NCBI GenBank assembly: GCA_017962415.1
Contig: JAGCVK010000081.1
Location: forward strand, 1-64,000
DNA length: 64,000 nt
Source of the DNA: Treponema sp.
GTDB lineage: Bacteria > Spirochaetota > Spirochaetia > Treponematales > Treponemataceae
Direction of reading: 5' to 3'
Part shown: piece after piece, positions 45,186 through 54,118 of the stretch
How the letters are laid out: each line of letters opens with the position of its first letter
Numbering within the stretch: the stretch's first letter is position 1
Program-made: the position numbers and the translations under genes
Notes under the pieces: model-generated
Database searches by the model: none
What the model was told of the DNA's origin: nothing
The model's input: the letters and a program-made list of their open reading frames with translations, nothing else

Positions 45186-45593
45186 ATGAATTTAAGCTAT
45201 AGAATTTTGGATTCTTTTATTTTTGAATCATACATGGCTTTGGAAGGCTGGGAGAGTTTTCCGCTTTTAAAATCTTACACAACAAACGGAGAATTTCCTT
45301 TTCTTTTAAAAGACTGTAATTTTATGATTTTCGATTACAAACCTTCAGACGGGCTTTTAAAGGCGGTTTGCATTTACCGAATTATTGGCGATATTCTTTC
45401 GATTGAACTTTTTGAAGTCAACAAAGATTACCGCCAGCTAGGAATTGGCACTTACGCAATGGAAAGGCTGATGATTGAAACAGGTGCAAAAAAAGTGTAT
45501 CTTGATGCAAAGAACGCAAATGCAGAAATTTTTTGGACAAATATCGGAATGAAAAAAATCGATAATCAAACGTTCTGCTTTGCGGATTCCTAA
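45186..45593 (+). CDS. GNAT-family acetyltransferase-like protein
   Basis: 135-residue GNAT fold protein. The acetyl-CoA loop region is FEVNKDYRQLGIGTYAMERLM (about residues 78-98) followed by KKVYLDAKNANAEIFWTNIGMKK, the typical motif A/B arrangement. The substrate is unknown. It overlaps no suf gene but lies between sufS and sufU. A perfect TATAAT just upstream suggests a leaderless start. Confidence 0.75.
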   Translation: MNLSYRILDSFIFESYMALEGWESFPLLKSYTTNGEFPFLLKDCNFMIFDYKPSDGLLKAVCIYRIIGDILSIELFEVNKDYRQLGIGTYAMERLMIETGAKKVYLDAKNANAEIFWTNIGMKKIDNQTFCFADS

Positions 45594-45639
45594 CACACAG
45601 CTAGATTTATCGAGCGACATATGGAGATTATTTAAAATT

Positions 45640-46071
45640 ATGGACACAAAAGAACTTTACCGAGAAATCTTAAACGAACACAACATTAACCCAACACATA
45701 AATCAAATATGGATTCTCCGACTTTCTGTCTTGAAGGCGTAAACCCAAGCTGCGGCGACCAGATTACCTTGCAAATGAAACTTGACGAAAACAATGTTAT
45801 AACAGACGCAAGTTTTACAGGAAGCGGCTGCGCAATCTCTCAGGCTTCAGTTGATATGATGGCCGATTTAGTAATTGGAAAAACAAAAGAGGAAGCGCTC
45901 GCACTTGCAGATATTTTTGATAGAATGATAAAAGGCGAAGTTTCAGACGAAGATTTAGAAAGCCTGGACGAAGCTGCAGCTTTGCAGGATATTTCTCATA
46001 TGCCTGCCCGCGTAAAATGTGCAATGCTGGGCTGGCGCACAATGAAAGAAATGCTTGGCGTAAAAAAATAA
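45640..46071 (+). CDS. sufU: SufU-type Fe-S assembly sulfur carrier
   Basis: Zinc-containing SufU protein that receives sulfur from SufS. 143 residues. Zn/cysteine ligands lie in NPSCGDQI (about residues 36-43), GSGCAISQAS (about 62-71) and ARVKCAMLGW (about 123-132). The 18-21 residue insert that separates SufU from IscU is present between the second and third Cys regions. ATG 45640 is used; GGAG upstream is 14 nt away. It completes the suf cluster without SufA or SufE. Confidence 0.92.
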   Translation: MDTKELYREILNEHNINPTHKSNMDSPTFCLEGVNPSCGDQITLQMKLDENNVITDASFTGSGCAISQASVDMMADLVIGKTKEEALALADIFDRMIKGEVSDEDLESLDEAAALQDISHMPARVKCAMLGWRTMKEMLGVKK

Positions 46072-46124
46072 TTACGATTCAAAGAAAACGTAAATAAAAC
46101 CAGCAGGCAACACAAGGCAACCCC

Positions 46125-46153
46125 TTGAAACAAACCGCCATTTATGCTATATT
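46125..46153 (+). promoter_or_regulatory. promoter of tRNA-Arg
   Basis: TTGAAA (46125-46130), a 17-nt spacer and TATATT (46148-46153) are visible; the expected start is about 5 nt before the tRNA. Confidence 0.75.
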
Positions 46154-46164
46154 ATTTCTACTTC

Positions 46165-46238
46165 GGCGCTTTAGCTCAGCTGGATAGAGCAACTGCCTTC
46201 TAAGCAGTAGGTCGACAGTTCGATTCTGCCAAGCGTCA
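46165..46238 (+). tRNA. tRNA-Arg (anticodon TCT)
   Basis: 74-nt tRNA with acceptor stem GGCGCTT/AAGCGTC (one G-U pair), a D-arm with AGCTCAGCTGGATAGAGC, an anticodon stem ACTGC/GCAGT around CTTCTAA (anticodon TCT) and a T-arm with GTTCGATTC. The discriminator is A and no CCA is encoded. Confidence 0.96.
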
Positions 46239-46242
46239 AAAA

Positions 46243-46267
46243 AAAGAGTTCCAATTTGGAACTCTTT
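46243..46267 (+). terminator. terminator of tRNA-Arg
   Basis: A 10-bp perfect stem AAAGAGTTCC/GGAACTCTTT with a 5-nt loop is followed by a T-run. Confidence 0.85.
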
Positions 46268-46340
46268 TTTTTATTTTGAACACTTTATAAAGTATCAACG
46301 TATAAATCAAACAATAACTTTTAAAACACAGTTTGATTAT

Positions 46341-47072
46341 CTAATAGGTAACCGGTAATTTTACAGCTCCTAAATAAACAATATTGCTATATTGCGGAAC
46401 ATACGACGTATCTCTGCCTTCAGAAACAGCAAACAGGCAAGCATACCAATTATTATTGAAATCAGAATCAGAACTACCAGTAAACGATATATCTATATCA
46501 ACATCGCTATCATAATCATAGTTTTCCGGAAATGTAAAAGCTAATTGCTCTCCACTTATATTCCGGGTTGGAACACCTTCACCTGAATTTGCAACTTTAA
46601 TTTCAGCTTGAATACTATTTAACTCAAAAAGACAAATTGTTACCGTTCTATTAGAACCAGTATAAGGAATTAAAAAATCTGAAGTAGAAGAATTCTTACA
46701 TAAGCGAACAAACTTTTTACTATCAATCATTGTCAATGCAGATTGTAAATAATTATCTTTAGTTGGATCAGATAAATTTACAAGATAATCTACACAATTT
46801 TGCATTTCAGTATAATTTTTAAAGATTCTATAATATACGTTTGTTCCTTTCATTACACCGTCTGGCCGCGCAGATTCATTTGTTGTAAATGAAAAAACAA
46901 TATTTTCTCCATTGTTATTTTCAGTACATTCAGGCATATTATAATCATTCGCAAGTTTTGGTTCTTCAAGAACATAAACAACATCTAACCCACAACCCGA
47001 GTTAAATAAAATAAGGCACACAACAAGAATAAGAGTAAAAACAATTTTTTTCTTGAAGTGTGCCTTATTCAT
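46341..47072 (-). CDS. lipoprotein, unknown function
   Basis: Not recognised. 243 residues from MNKAHFKKK. The signal peptide ends in FNSGC (about residue 27), so it is probably lipid-anchored. The mature part contains a PDGVMKGTNVYYRIF segment, a Tyr/Asn-rich central region and a beta-rich C-terminal half. No ribosome-binding site is obvious; an in-frame ATG three codons upstream is possible. It follows the TPR-anchor gene after 22 bp on the same strand. Confidence 0.72.
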   Translation of the reverse strand: MNKAHFKKKIVFTLILVVCLILFNSGCGLDVVYVLEEPKLANDYNMPECTENNNGENIVFSFTTNESARPDGVMKGTNVYYRIFKNYTEMQNCVDYLVNLSDPTKDNYLQSALTMIDSKKFVRLCKNSSTSDFLIPYTGSNRTVTICLFELNSIQAEIKVANSGEGVPTRNISGEQLAFTFPENYDYDSDVDIDISFTGSSDSDFNNNWYACLFAVSEGRDTSYVPQYSNIVYLGAVKLPVTY

Positions 47073-47094
47073 ATATATCAAATTTCAGAATGGT

Positions 47095-47769
47095 TTATTC
47101 GATTTTTCCCTCGTTCTGGAGAGAAATCAATCTGGTTTTTGCAAGATTTGCCCAAGAGTTTCCTGCAAATTTATCATTCAGCTCTGTATAAACTTCAGCA
47201 GCAGCAGAAAAATCGCCTTTTGTTTCAAGAACTCGACCATAACTAAACATAGCATGAGTTCTCATTACAAAACTTTCGTCATTTGCAGCAAGTTTATAAT
47301 TTTCCACAGCCAAATCGTTGTTTCCAATATTTTCATAACAAACAGCAAGATTAAAATATGCTATTGGAGCAAGATAAGTCTTTTTTGACTTAGAAGCCGC
47401 AGCCTTCCAATAAGCAGCAGCTTCATCATACTTTTCCTGCTTAAAAGTAAGTTCTGCACAAAGCATATTTGCACGAGCACCAGCAATTCCACCTTTTTTT
47501 GCAATAGGAGCAGCCTTTTCAATTGCAGTTGCAATTCTTGCTTCAACTTCAGAATCTTCAAGATCTGAGCTCTTGCTTGTTAATTCATAAGTAATCTCAT
47601 CGAGAGCCTGAAGATTTTTTTCCTTTGCCTTATTATTCAAAGCGGCAAAAACGATATAACCAGCCAAAAGACATACAAGAATAACAAAAACAGTAATTAT
47701 ATTCTTTCTATTTTTTTCGATAAAAGAACTGAGTTTTGAGCTTGCAGTCTGTTCTTCATATTCTGCCAT
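47095..47769 (-). CDS. YfgM-like membrane-anchored TPR protein
   Basis: 224 residues with a cytoplasmic N-terminus, one transmembrane helix (about 24-44), then TPR helices (about 110-215), including KYDEAAAYWKAA, YFNLAVCYENIGNNDLAVENYKLAA and GDFSAAAEVYTELNDKF. The layout resembles YfgM/ancillary SecYEG-BamB chaperone-type proteins. Start ATG 47769 has AAGGAT upstream; the longer frame overlaps the enhancer-binding-protein-like gene. Client proteins are unknown. Confidence 0.82.
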   Translation of the reverse strand: MAEYEEQTASSKLSSFIEKNRKNIITVFVILVCLLAGYIVFAALNNKAKEKNLQALDEITYELTSKSSDLEDSEVEARIATAIEKAAPIAKKGGIAGARANMLCAELTFKQEKYDEAAAYWKAAASKSKKTYLAPIAYFNLAVCYENIGNNDLAVENYKLAANDESFVMRTHAMFSYGRVLETKGDFSAAAEVYTELNDKFAGNSWANLAKTRLISLQNEGKIE

Positions 47770-47794
47770 TTTTATATCCTTAAAATAGTTTTTT

Positions 47795-48694
47795 TTATCT
47801 GCGAATTTGCAGTTCATTCATCAATCTTATCACATAAGTGCGCTGTATTCCAAGTATTTGGGCTGTCTTAGTTTGATTCCAGTTATTTTCTTCAAGAATC
47901 TTAATAAGATATTCCCGCTTAAAGGAATCTATAGCCGTTTTTAAACTTTTATCTTCGGTAAGTTTTTCAATTGTTTCGCCAGCACCAAATGTCTTGGAAA
48001 CTAAAGCCAGATCAGATTCACCGATTACAGGTGGCTCACCAACAATAAAAGCCCGCTGCACAGCATTTATAAGCTCATCAACATTTCCCTGCCAGAAATG
48101 CTCAAGCATAGCCTTTTTTGCACCATCAGAAAAAGATGTAAAATCATAACCTGATTTTTTGGCAAACGAAGCTAAATAAGTTTCTGCAATCGGAATTATA
48201 TCTTCTTTTCGCTGACGAAGCGGAACTGTATTTAATACAACAGAATTCAATCTGCAATATAAATCCGAACGAAAACTACCAGCTGAAACAGCATTTTCAA
48301 GCGGCTTTTCTACAGAAGAAATAAGCTTCAAACAAAGTCCTTTTTCTGTAGATTTTTTTATCAGTTCAAGAAAGGCTGATTGAAGAGTTTGCGAAAGCAA
48401 ATCAGCAAAGCAAACAAAAAGTGTTATTTGTTGATTATAAGCAATTAGTTTACTTACAGTTTCAAAAGCCCCAAGAACCTGCGCTTCTGTAAAAGATCTG
48501 CAATTTATTTCAAAAAAATAACCAAAATTTTTTGCGGCTGAAAAATGAATGTGCTGCGCAATAAGACGTTTTCCCGTTCCCCGCTCGCCAATCAACAACA
48601 CAGAAGCATTATTCTTTGAGAGCGTTTGCACCAGCGAATTAATTTCTTTTGCAAAACTACTTTGGCCTGCAAAAGGAGTAACTTTTTTTTCCAT
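47795..48694 (-). CDS. degenerate NtrC-type AAA+ regulator with Fis HTH
   Basis: 299 residues. A sigma-54-activator-like AAA+ domain is followed by a Fis-type helix-turn-helix (residues about 255-299, KILEENNWNQTKTAQILGIQRTYVIRLMNELQ). Walker A GERGTGKR (about residues 36-43) is kept. The loop that should read GAFTGA reads VLGAFETVSK, and the Walker B region (ITLFVCFADLL) lacks the Asp-Glu pair. It therefore probably cannot activate sigma-54 and may act as a sigma-70 repressor or nucleoid-type regulator. There is no receiver domain. Start ATG 48694 is preferred over upstream GTG/TTG codons. Confidence 0.8.
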   Translation of the reverse strand: MEKKVTPFAGQSSFAKEINSLVQTLSKNNASVLLIGERGTGKRLIAQHIHFSAAKNFGYFFEINCRSFTEAQVLGAFETVSKLIAYNQQITLFVCFADLLSQTLQSAFLELIKKSTEKGLCLKLISSVEKPLENAVSAGSFRSDLYCRLNSVVLNTVPLRQRKEDIIPIAETYLASFAKKSGYDFTSFSDGAKKAMLEHFWQGNVDELINAVQRAFIVGEPPVIGESDLALVSKTFGAGETIEKLTEDKSLKTAIDSFKREYLIKILEENNWNQTKTAQILGIQRTYVIRLMNELQIRR

Positions 48695-48829
48695 TCCCAC
48701 CCGCAATAAAAAACAAAAAATGCAATAAACGCTATTTTTTGATTAAAATTAAACAATGGCTTTTATACCATTGCTTAATTACAAGATTGCCGGACATTCA
48801 AAAACAGAACAGCCCGGCAACCGATTTAT

Positions 48830-50545
48830 TTAGTCATTTTTCTGAGACTTAATCATATCACCCAGTGTGTATGCGCCATCTCCGTCGTCGTTTGAACTAG
48901 ACATATACTGAGAGATTTCGTCTCTCTGCTGCTTTCTCTTGTACTCGCGTACAGAGAATGCAACCTGTTCCTTGTCTACTTTTACGTCTACAACGAATAC
49001 GTTGATTTTGTCGCCTACTTTATACTTAGTAACAGCTTCTTCAAAAGGAACTTCCTTGTCGTCGCTGAGGTTTGCTTTGTTTACAAGACCTTCAATTCCG
49101 TTAGGAGCCTTTACAAAGATACCGAAGTCTGTAATTGAAGTAATTTCACCTTCAAGAGTAGAACCCGGCTTGTATTCTTCAGCAAATTCTTTCCAAGGAT
49201 TATCAGAAAGCTGTTTAATGCCAATCTTAACTCTGTGAGCTTCTGGATCGCACTCAATAACAACAGCTTCGATTTCCTGGTCAACAGTAAGTTCGCTGCC
49301 TGGATGCTTAACTTTCTTTGTCCAAGAAATATCATCAGCATGCAAGAAAGCGTCAATACCATCTTCAAGAGCAACAAATGCACCGATATTTGTAATCTTT
49401 ACAATTTTGCCCTTAATTTTTGTTCCTACAGGATACTTTTCAGCAATTGAATCCCAAGGATTTTCTGTAGCCTGTTTAAAGCCCAAAGATACACGGCCAG
49501 CCTGAATGTCATAGCCGAGAATCATAGCTTCAACTTCCTGGCCAACAGTTACCATATCACCAGGCTTGTTAACTTTCTTTGTCCAAGAGAACTCAGAAAT
49601 ATGAACAAGACCTTCAATTCCTTCTTCAAGTTCAACAAATGCACCGAATTCAGTAAGTTTTGTAACTTTACCTTTTACGATGTCATTAACATGATATTTT
49701 TCCTCAAAGTGAATCCAAGGATCTTCTGCAAAGTGCTTAAGAGAAAGATTGATTCTCTTTTCAGCTGGATCAAGGCGGATAACCTTAAGTTCGATTTCCT
49801 GACCTTTCTTTACAAAGTCTTTTGGACGAGCAACGTGGCCCCAAGACATATCGTTGATGTGGAGAAGACCATCAAAGCCACCCAAATCAATGAATGCACC
49901 AAAACTTGTAAAACTCTTTACAGTACCTTTTACAGTATCGCCAATCTGTACAGAATTGAAGAAAGCGTCGCGCTTTTCATCAATTTCTTCTTCGAGGAAC
50001 TTACGGCGATTTACTACAGGATTAAGTTTGTTGTCTGAATAAAGACGCTCAATATAGAACTTTGATTTTACACCAATCAAAGACTCTGGCTTTTCAATCT
50101 TATCGGCATCAGCCTGACTGATAGGAAGGAATGCAGCACGGTCGATTCCAAGATCAACTTCGTAACCACTCTTTACAACCTTTACAATCACACCGTCAAC
50201 AGGTGTCTTATCTTTCCAGGCTGCCTGAATTTCCTTCATGTAGCGCTTTGAATCAGCCTTTCTTTTTGACAATACAGGACCATTTGCATTATGTCCTGAC
50301 AAGAACGGTTGAACCTTATCCCCTTCTTTCGGCAGATCGTCTGCGAACTCCTCTGTAGGGATTAATCCCTCTGATTTGTCTCCAATATCAACATAAACAT
50401 AGTCGTTGGTAATCTGAACTACGATTCCTTCTACTAACTGACCAGCCTGTGGTGCATTGAATTCTTTCAGGGACTCCTCTAATTGTGTCTGAAAGTCTCC
50501 CTTGGAGTTCTGGGATACTTCCTTTTCCACTTCCATTTCTTCCAT
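48830..50545 (-). CDS. rpsA: ribosomal protein S1
   Basis: RNA-binding protein of the 30S subunit, 571 residues with six S1 (OB-fold) repeats from about residue 36 to 545. Recurrent FGAFIDLGG, FGAFVELEEG and GAFVALEDG strands mark repeats 3-5. The N-terminus is acidic. It lies 15 nt downstream of cmk on the same strand; in some treponemes these two are annotated as one fused protein, but here they are separate frames. Confidence 0.94.
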   Translation of the reverse strand: MEEMEVEKEVSQNSKGDFQTQLEESLKEFNAPQAGQLVEGIVVQITNDYVYVDIGDKSEGLIPTEEFADDLPKEGDKVQPFLSGHNANGPVLSKRKADSKRYMKEIQAAWKDKTPVDGVIVKVVKSGYEVDLGIDRAAFLPISQADADKIEKPESLIGVKSKFYIERLYSDNKLNPVVNRRKFLEEEIDEKRDAFFNSVQIGDTVKGTVKSFTSFGAFIDLGGFDGLLHINDMSWGHVARPKDFVKKGQEIELKVIRLDPAEKRINLSLKHFAEDPWIHFEEKYHVNDIVKGKVTKLTEFGAFVELEEGIEGLVHISEFSWTKKVNKPGDMVTVGQEVEAMILGYDIQAGRVSLGFKQATENPWDSIAEKYPVGTKIKGKIVKITNIGAFVALEDGIDAFLHADDISWTKKVKHPGSELTVDQEIEAVVIECDPEAHRVKIGIKQLSDNPWKEFAEEYKPGSTLEGEITSITDFGIFVKAPNGIEGLVNKANLSDDKEVPFEEAVTKYKVGDKINVFVVDVKVDKEQVAFSVREYKRKQQRDEISQYMSSSNDDGDGAYTLGDMIKSQKND

Positions 50546-50560
50546 TCTAAAACCTTTAAT

Positions 50561-51193
50561 TTATGAAATTTGTTTTAATATTATCGCACAAACATTGTCT
50601 ATCGTCAAGTTAGAAGTATCTATATATAATGCATCTTTTGCTATCTTTAACGAGCCTTCTTTCTTGTTTTTGTCCATTTCATCGCGTTTTTCAATTGCAG
50701 CTTTGATTTCTTCAAAAGTCATATCGCTAACACCCTGATCAAAACGGCGCTGAGCACGAACTTCGGAAGAAGCGTCGAGATAAACTTTGTATTCTGCATT
50801 CGGGAACACAACAGTTGTCATATCGCGGCCCTCGCAAACAATGCTAAGCGACTTTGTGATTTCGCGCATAAGATCGTTTACAAGGTGACGAACTTCTACT
50901 ATAGAACTAACCTGCGAAGTATTTGCAGTAATCCGGTCATCATGAAGATGTGAAGTAACATCCGTTCCATTCAAAATAAAATGACCTTCTTTTGTATATT
51001 CAATTTTCTGTTTTTTACAAAAATCAAGCGTTAGCTTTTCATCTTTATAATCAATTCCTGCATCAAGAACTGCCATAGTAAGTGTTCTGTAAAAACCGCC
51101 GCTGTTCAAAAAAGTAATATCAAGTTTTTCAGCAAGCATTTTTGCAATTGTACTTTTTCCAGTTCCGGCAGGGCCGTCTATTGCAATAATCAT
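50561..51193 (-). CDS. cmk: cytidylate kinase
   Basis: Phosphorylates CMP/dCMP with ATP. 210 residues. P-loop GPAGTGKST (residues 7-15), NSGGFYRTLTMA (about 30-41), the CMP-binding CEGRDMTTVVFP and the Arg-rich lid ASSEVRAQRRFDQ are visible. NSGGFYR has Gly-Phe where many enzymes have Ala-Met or Ala-Tyr. It is immediately upstream of rpsA, a widely conserved pairing. Confidence 0.93.
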   Translation of the reverse strand: MIIAIDGPAGTGKSTIAKMLAEKLDITFLNSGGFYRTLTMAVLDAGIDYKDEKLTLDFCKKQKIEYTKEGHFILNGTDVTSHLHDDRITANTSQVSSIVEVRHLVNDLMREITKSLSIVCEGRDMTTVVFPNAEYKVYLDASSEVRAQRRFDQGVSDMTFEEIKAAIEKRDEMDKNKKEGSLKIAKDALYIDTSNLTIDNVCAIILKQIS

Positions 51194-51207
51194 AAATCCT
51201 CCAAAAA

Positions 51208-51903
51208 TCAGTTAGCTTTTTTATATATTGAATTACAAAAAACAGCCATTGAATAGCTGATTGCAAAGCCAATTGCAGCACCAGAAAGGACATCAGTTAA
51301 AAAGTGATTTCCGCTGAGCATTCTAAAAATCATTGTAATAATACAAATCAAAAACGAAACAGAAAGCACCGGCTTTTTTAATTTTGAATCTGCTTTACGA
51401 AGCGAAAACCACGCAAGCATAAATCCAAAAGCAATAAATACATTTGCCGAATGTCCGCTTGGCCATGAACGATAAAAATCCCCTTTTGCAATTCCTTTTT
51501 CACTTGGATTTACAAAATACATATAAGGCCTGATTCTTCCGGCAAGGGTTTTTAAAATTCGGTAAATGCCATTTGCATAAAAAATGCAAACACAAAAAGT
51601 ATACGAATCAAAAAACGCAGATTTAAAAGCATAAGATTTATCTTTTGCAGAAACAAAAGAAATTAAAATCAAAAGACAAGCCACAAAAAATGAAAGAACA
51701 ACAAATCCGTCTCCAAGTTTATCGAGAACTTTGTTGTATGGTCTTGCAAATTTTGCATCAACAGAATTAACATTTTCTATGCTGTAAGTTGTTCCGTTCC
51801 ATTCAATTTTTGTTCTATGTTTTTTTGCAACAGAAGCAAAAATCATAATCATACAACCCAAAATAAAAATGATTGCTAAAGACACAAAATGTTTTTTTGA
51901 CAT
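51208..51903 (-). CDS. PAP2-family membrane phosphatase
   Basis: 231-residue membrane phosphatase (undecaprenyl-diphosphate, phosphatidate or related lipid phosphates). Motif 1 KTLAGRIRPY, motif 2 SWPSGHSANVF and motif 3 RMLSGNHFLTDVLSG are all intact, between five to six transmembrane helices. Start ATG 51903 has GGAGGT 5 nt upstream; the upstream in-frame ATG at 51918 is inside the stop region of rluB. Confidence 0.87.
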   Translation of the reverse strand: MSKKHFVSLAIIFILGCMIMIFASVAKKHRTKIEWNGTTYSIENVNSVDAKFARPYNKVLDKLGDGFVVLSFFVACLLILISFVSAKDKSYAFKSAFFDSYTFCVCIFYANGIYRILKTLAGRIRPYMYFVNPSEKGIAKGDFYRSWPSGHSANVFIAFGFMLAWFSLRKADSKLKKPVLSVSFLICIITMIFRMLSGNHFLTDVLSGAAIGFAISYSMAVFCNSIYKKAN

Positions 51904-51917
51904 AACTAAACCTCCCA

Positions 51918-52691
51918 TTAGTTACACAAATCAAGCAAACCTTTTACTTCTTTTGAAGTAAGGTCGCGGTGCTCGCCAGTTTTTAAATCATCAAGATTTA
52001 CATTACCAATTCTAACCCGAACAAGAGAACGCGTTCCAATATTCTGACTTTCAAGAAGGCGGCGGATTTCGCGGTTTTTGCCTTCAATCAAAACAATGCG
52101 AACCTTGCGCGACTTTAGTTTTTCAACACGAAGCGGCTTATAAAAAACACCTTCGATTCTAACGCCGTGTTCAAGTTTGGCCGGCAAATCATCTGGAATA
52201 TCCTGACTTGTTTCTACTATATATTCTTTTTCAATTTGACTTGAAGGATGAGAAAGTTTTGCAGCAAAATCGCCGTCGTTGGTAAATAAAATCATACCTT
52301 TAGAATACATATCAAGGCGACCAACATTATAAAGACGTTCTTTATAAGAATCTTTGAGAAGATCTGCTGCAACCTGGCGACCTTTTTCGTCACTTGCAGA
52401 GCATACAAAACCAGCGGGTTTATTTAAAATTACATAACATTTGCGGCTTTCGAGATGAACAGTTTTTCCGTCTACAGTTACTGTGTCGCCGTCGCGCACC
52501 TTCGTGCCAAGCTCAGTAACAACCGCCCCATTTACACAAACGCGCCCATCAAGAATAATCTGTTCACTTGCGCGCCGGCTCGCAACACCGCAATGCGCAA
52601 GAAAAGCCTGTAATCTGATTTCATTTTTTTCTGAATTGCCGGAAGTTCGGCCAGTTGTACTAGCGGGCAAGTTCGAACCTCTCCTGCTCAT
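51918..52691 (-). CDS. RsuA/RluB-family pseudouridine synthase
   Basis: 257 residues. An S4 RNA-binding domain (about 25-85) is followed by the catalytic core with GRLDMYSKGMILFTNDG (the catalytic Asp in GRLD) and the GKNREIRRLLES motif. It modifies 23S or 16S rRNA; RluB is the likelier type. The start overlaps the end of scpB by 32 nt, and scpB/rluB adjacency is common. Confidence 0.88.
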   Translation of the reverse strand: MSRRGSNLPASTTGRTSGNSEKNEIRLQAFLAHCGVASRRASEQIILDGRVCVNGAVVTELGTKVRDGDTVTVDGKTVHLESRKCYVILNKPAGFVCSASDEKGRQVAADLLKDSYKERLYNVGRLDMYSKGMILFTNDGDFAAKLSHPSSQIEKEYIVETSQDIPDDLPAKLEHGVRIEGVFYKPLRVEKLKSRKVRIVLIEGKNREIRRLLESQNIGTRSLVRVRIGNVNLDDLKTGEHRDLTSKEVKGLLDLCN

Positions 52692-53199
52692 CTTCGTCGA
52701 GCTTTGGCAATTCCGAAATAGAATTTAAGCGGAATAATTTTAAGAATTCTTTTGTAGTACCAAAAAGCGTTGGACGGCCAGGAGCCTCTTTTTTACCAAC
52801 TTCTTTGATTAAGTTACGGTCTATCAAAAGGCGAATCATATTATCAACACCAACGCCGCGAATCTGTTCAATTTCGGCGCGTGTAATCGGCTGAGAATAC
52901 GCAATAATTGCAAGAGTTTCCATTGCAGATTTTGAAAGCCGGCCTTCACGTTTTGAGCCGTAAAATTCTTTCAGAACGTCCCAGAATTCTTTTTTTGGAG
53001 CAAGGCACCAGCCGCCCGTAATCATCACAAGTTCAATTCCAGAATCTTCTGATTCGTATTTTTCCTTAAGTTTTTCTATACACTTTTCAACAACTTCTTC
53101 TGAAAGCTGTGCTTTGTTAGAAAGCATTTTTACCGTAAGCGGTTCACTTTCCAAAAACAAAATAGTTTCGACCAATGCGGTCTCTTTGCTAAAATCCAT
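52660..53199 (-). CDS. scpB: chromosome segregation protein ScpB
   Basis: 179-residue condensin subunit with two winged-helix domains. LSKSAMETLAIIAYSQPITRAEIEQIRGV (in parts, residues 88-116) is the family hallmark. It works with ScpA and SMC. It lies 103 nt after scpA; the C-terminal EDEQERFELAR tail overlaps the following pseudouridine synthase gene. Confidence 0.92.
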   Translation of the reverse strand: MDFSKETALVETILFLESEPLTVKMLSNKAQLSEEVVEKCIEKLKEKYESEDSGIELVMITGGWCLAPKKEFWDVLKEFYGSKREGRLSKSAMETLAIIAYSQPITRAEIEQIRGVGVDNMIRLLIDRNLIKEVGKKEAPGRPTLFGTTKEFLKLFRLNSISELPKLDEDEQERFELAR

Positions 53200-53302
53200 A
53201 ATATCCTTGTCGGCAAGAAAAACTTGCCTTTGAGCCGTTCTTTCGATAATCCTAAATGTGTAAGCCAGCTGCCGCAGCCCATTACAGATTTTCGATTTTA
53301 GG

Positions 53303-54118
53303 CTAATTTGATGTTAAATCGTCTTCGCTTGGAACATAACCAGAATTATCTTCCCGTGCGCATATTTTTATATCACCAAACAGCTTATTTTGGAAGATGG
53401 TGATCATCTTAAATTTTACAGCTTCAAGAATTGCCATAAATGCGCAGATTATATCCATTTCATTTCCAGGCCGCGTAAGCAAATCTGTAAAAAGACATTC
53501 TTTTTTATCTTCAAGCAATTCGTTCATAAGAGTAATTTTTTCGTTAACCGAAATTTCCTCGTACATATTCAAAATCTTTTCATTTGAATACTGCTTCATC
53601 ATTGACTTGAAAATATCCTGCATCTGCTGCAAAAGTTCCCAAGTATCAACTTCTTCCCACATTGCATCAGATTCATCAAAAGGAAGCACTCTCTGAATCT
53701 TTTTACGCTCAAAGTTCCATTCAGAATCATCTTCCTGGTCTTCCATAAGCGAAGAAAGTTTTTTAAACTTCTGATATTCAATAAGTTTGTCTACAAGTTC
53801 CTGGCGTGGATCTTCTTCATCTTCATCATCATAAGCAACTTCAACAGGCAAAAGCATACGGCTTTTGATGTAAATAAGTTTTGCAGCCCAGCTATAAAAT
53901 TCAGAAAGGTCGCCCAAATCTGTTTGAACCGCATAATCAAGATATTCAAGATACTGTTCGGTAATCTGCGCAATAGGAATATCGTAAATATTAACTTTAC
54001 TTTCGCGAATAAGAGTCCACAAAAGGTCGAGCGGGCCTTCAAACTCGCCTGCTTTGTAAGCATGTTTTACTGCAACAGTTGTTCCGCCTTCGTTACCAGT
54101 ATTTTCATTCTGATTCAT
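53303..54118 (-). CDS. scpA: segregation and condensation protein ScpA
   Basis: 271-residue kleisin that bridges SMC heads. The N-terminal FEGPLDLLWTLIRESKVNIYDIPIAQITEQYLEYL (in parts, residues 18-52) and the C-terminal winged helix (about 190-250, AFMAILEAVKFKMITIFQ) are visible. The start overlaps folK by 14 nt. It has an acidic linker YDDEDEEDPRQE around residue 100. Confidence 0.93.
   Translation of the reverse strand: MNQNENTGNEGGTTVAVKHAYKAGEFEGPLDLLWTLIRESKVNIYDIPIAQITEQYLEYLDYAVQTDLGDLSEFYSWAAKLIYIKSRMLLPVEVAYDDEDEEDPRQELVDKLIEYQKFKKLSSLMEDQEDDSEWNFERKKIQRVLPFDESDAMWEEVDTWELLQQMQDIFKSMMKQYSNEKILNMYEEISVNEKITLMNELLEDKKECLFTDLLTRPGNEMDIICAFMAILEAVKFKMITIFQNKLFGDIKICAREDNSGYVPSEDDLTSN

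Noticed and set aside
48787-48820. rpsA terminator
   Set aside because: TTGCCGG/CCGGCAA can pair over a 20-nt loop, but no T-run follows on the minus strand.
48830-51193. Fused cmk-rpsA gene
   Set aside because: A stop and a 15-bp gap separate the two frames, and each has its own start.
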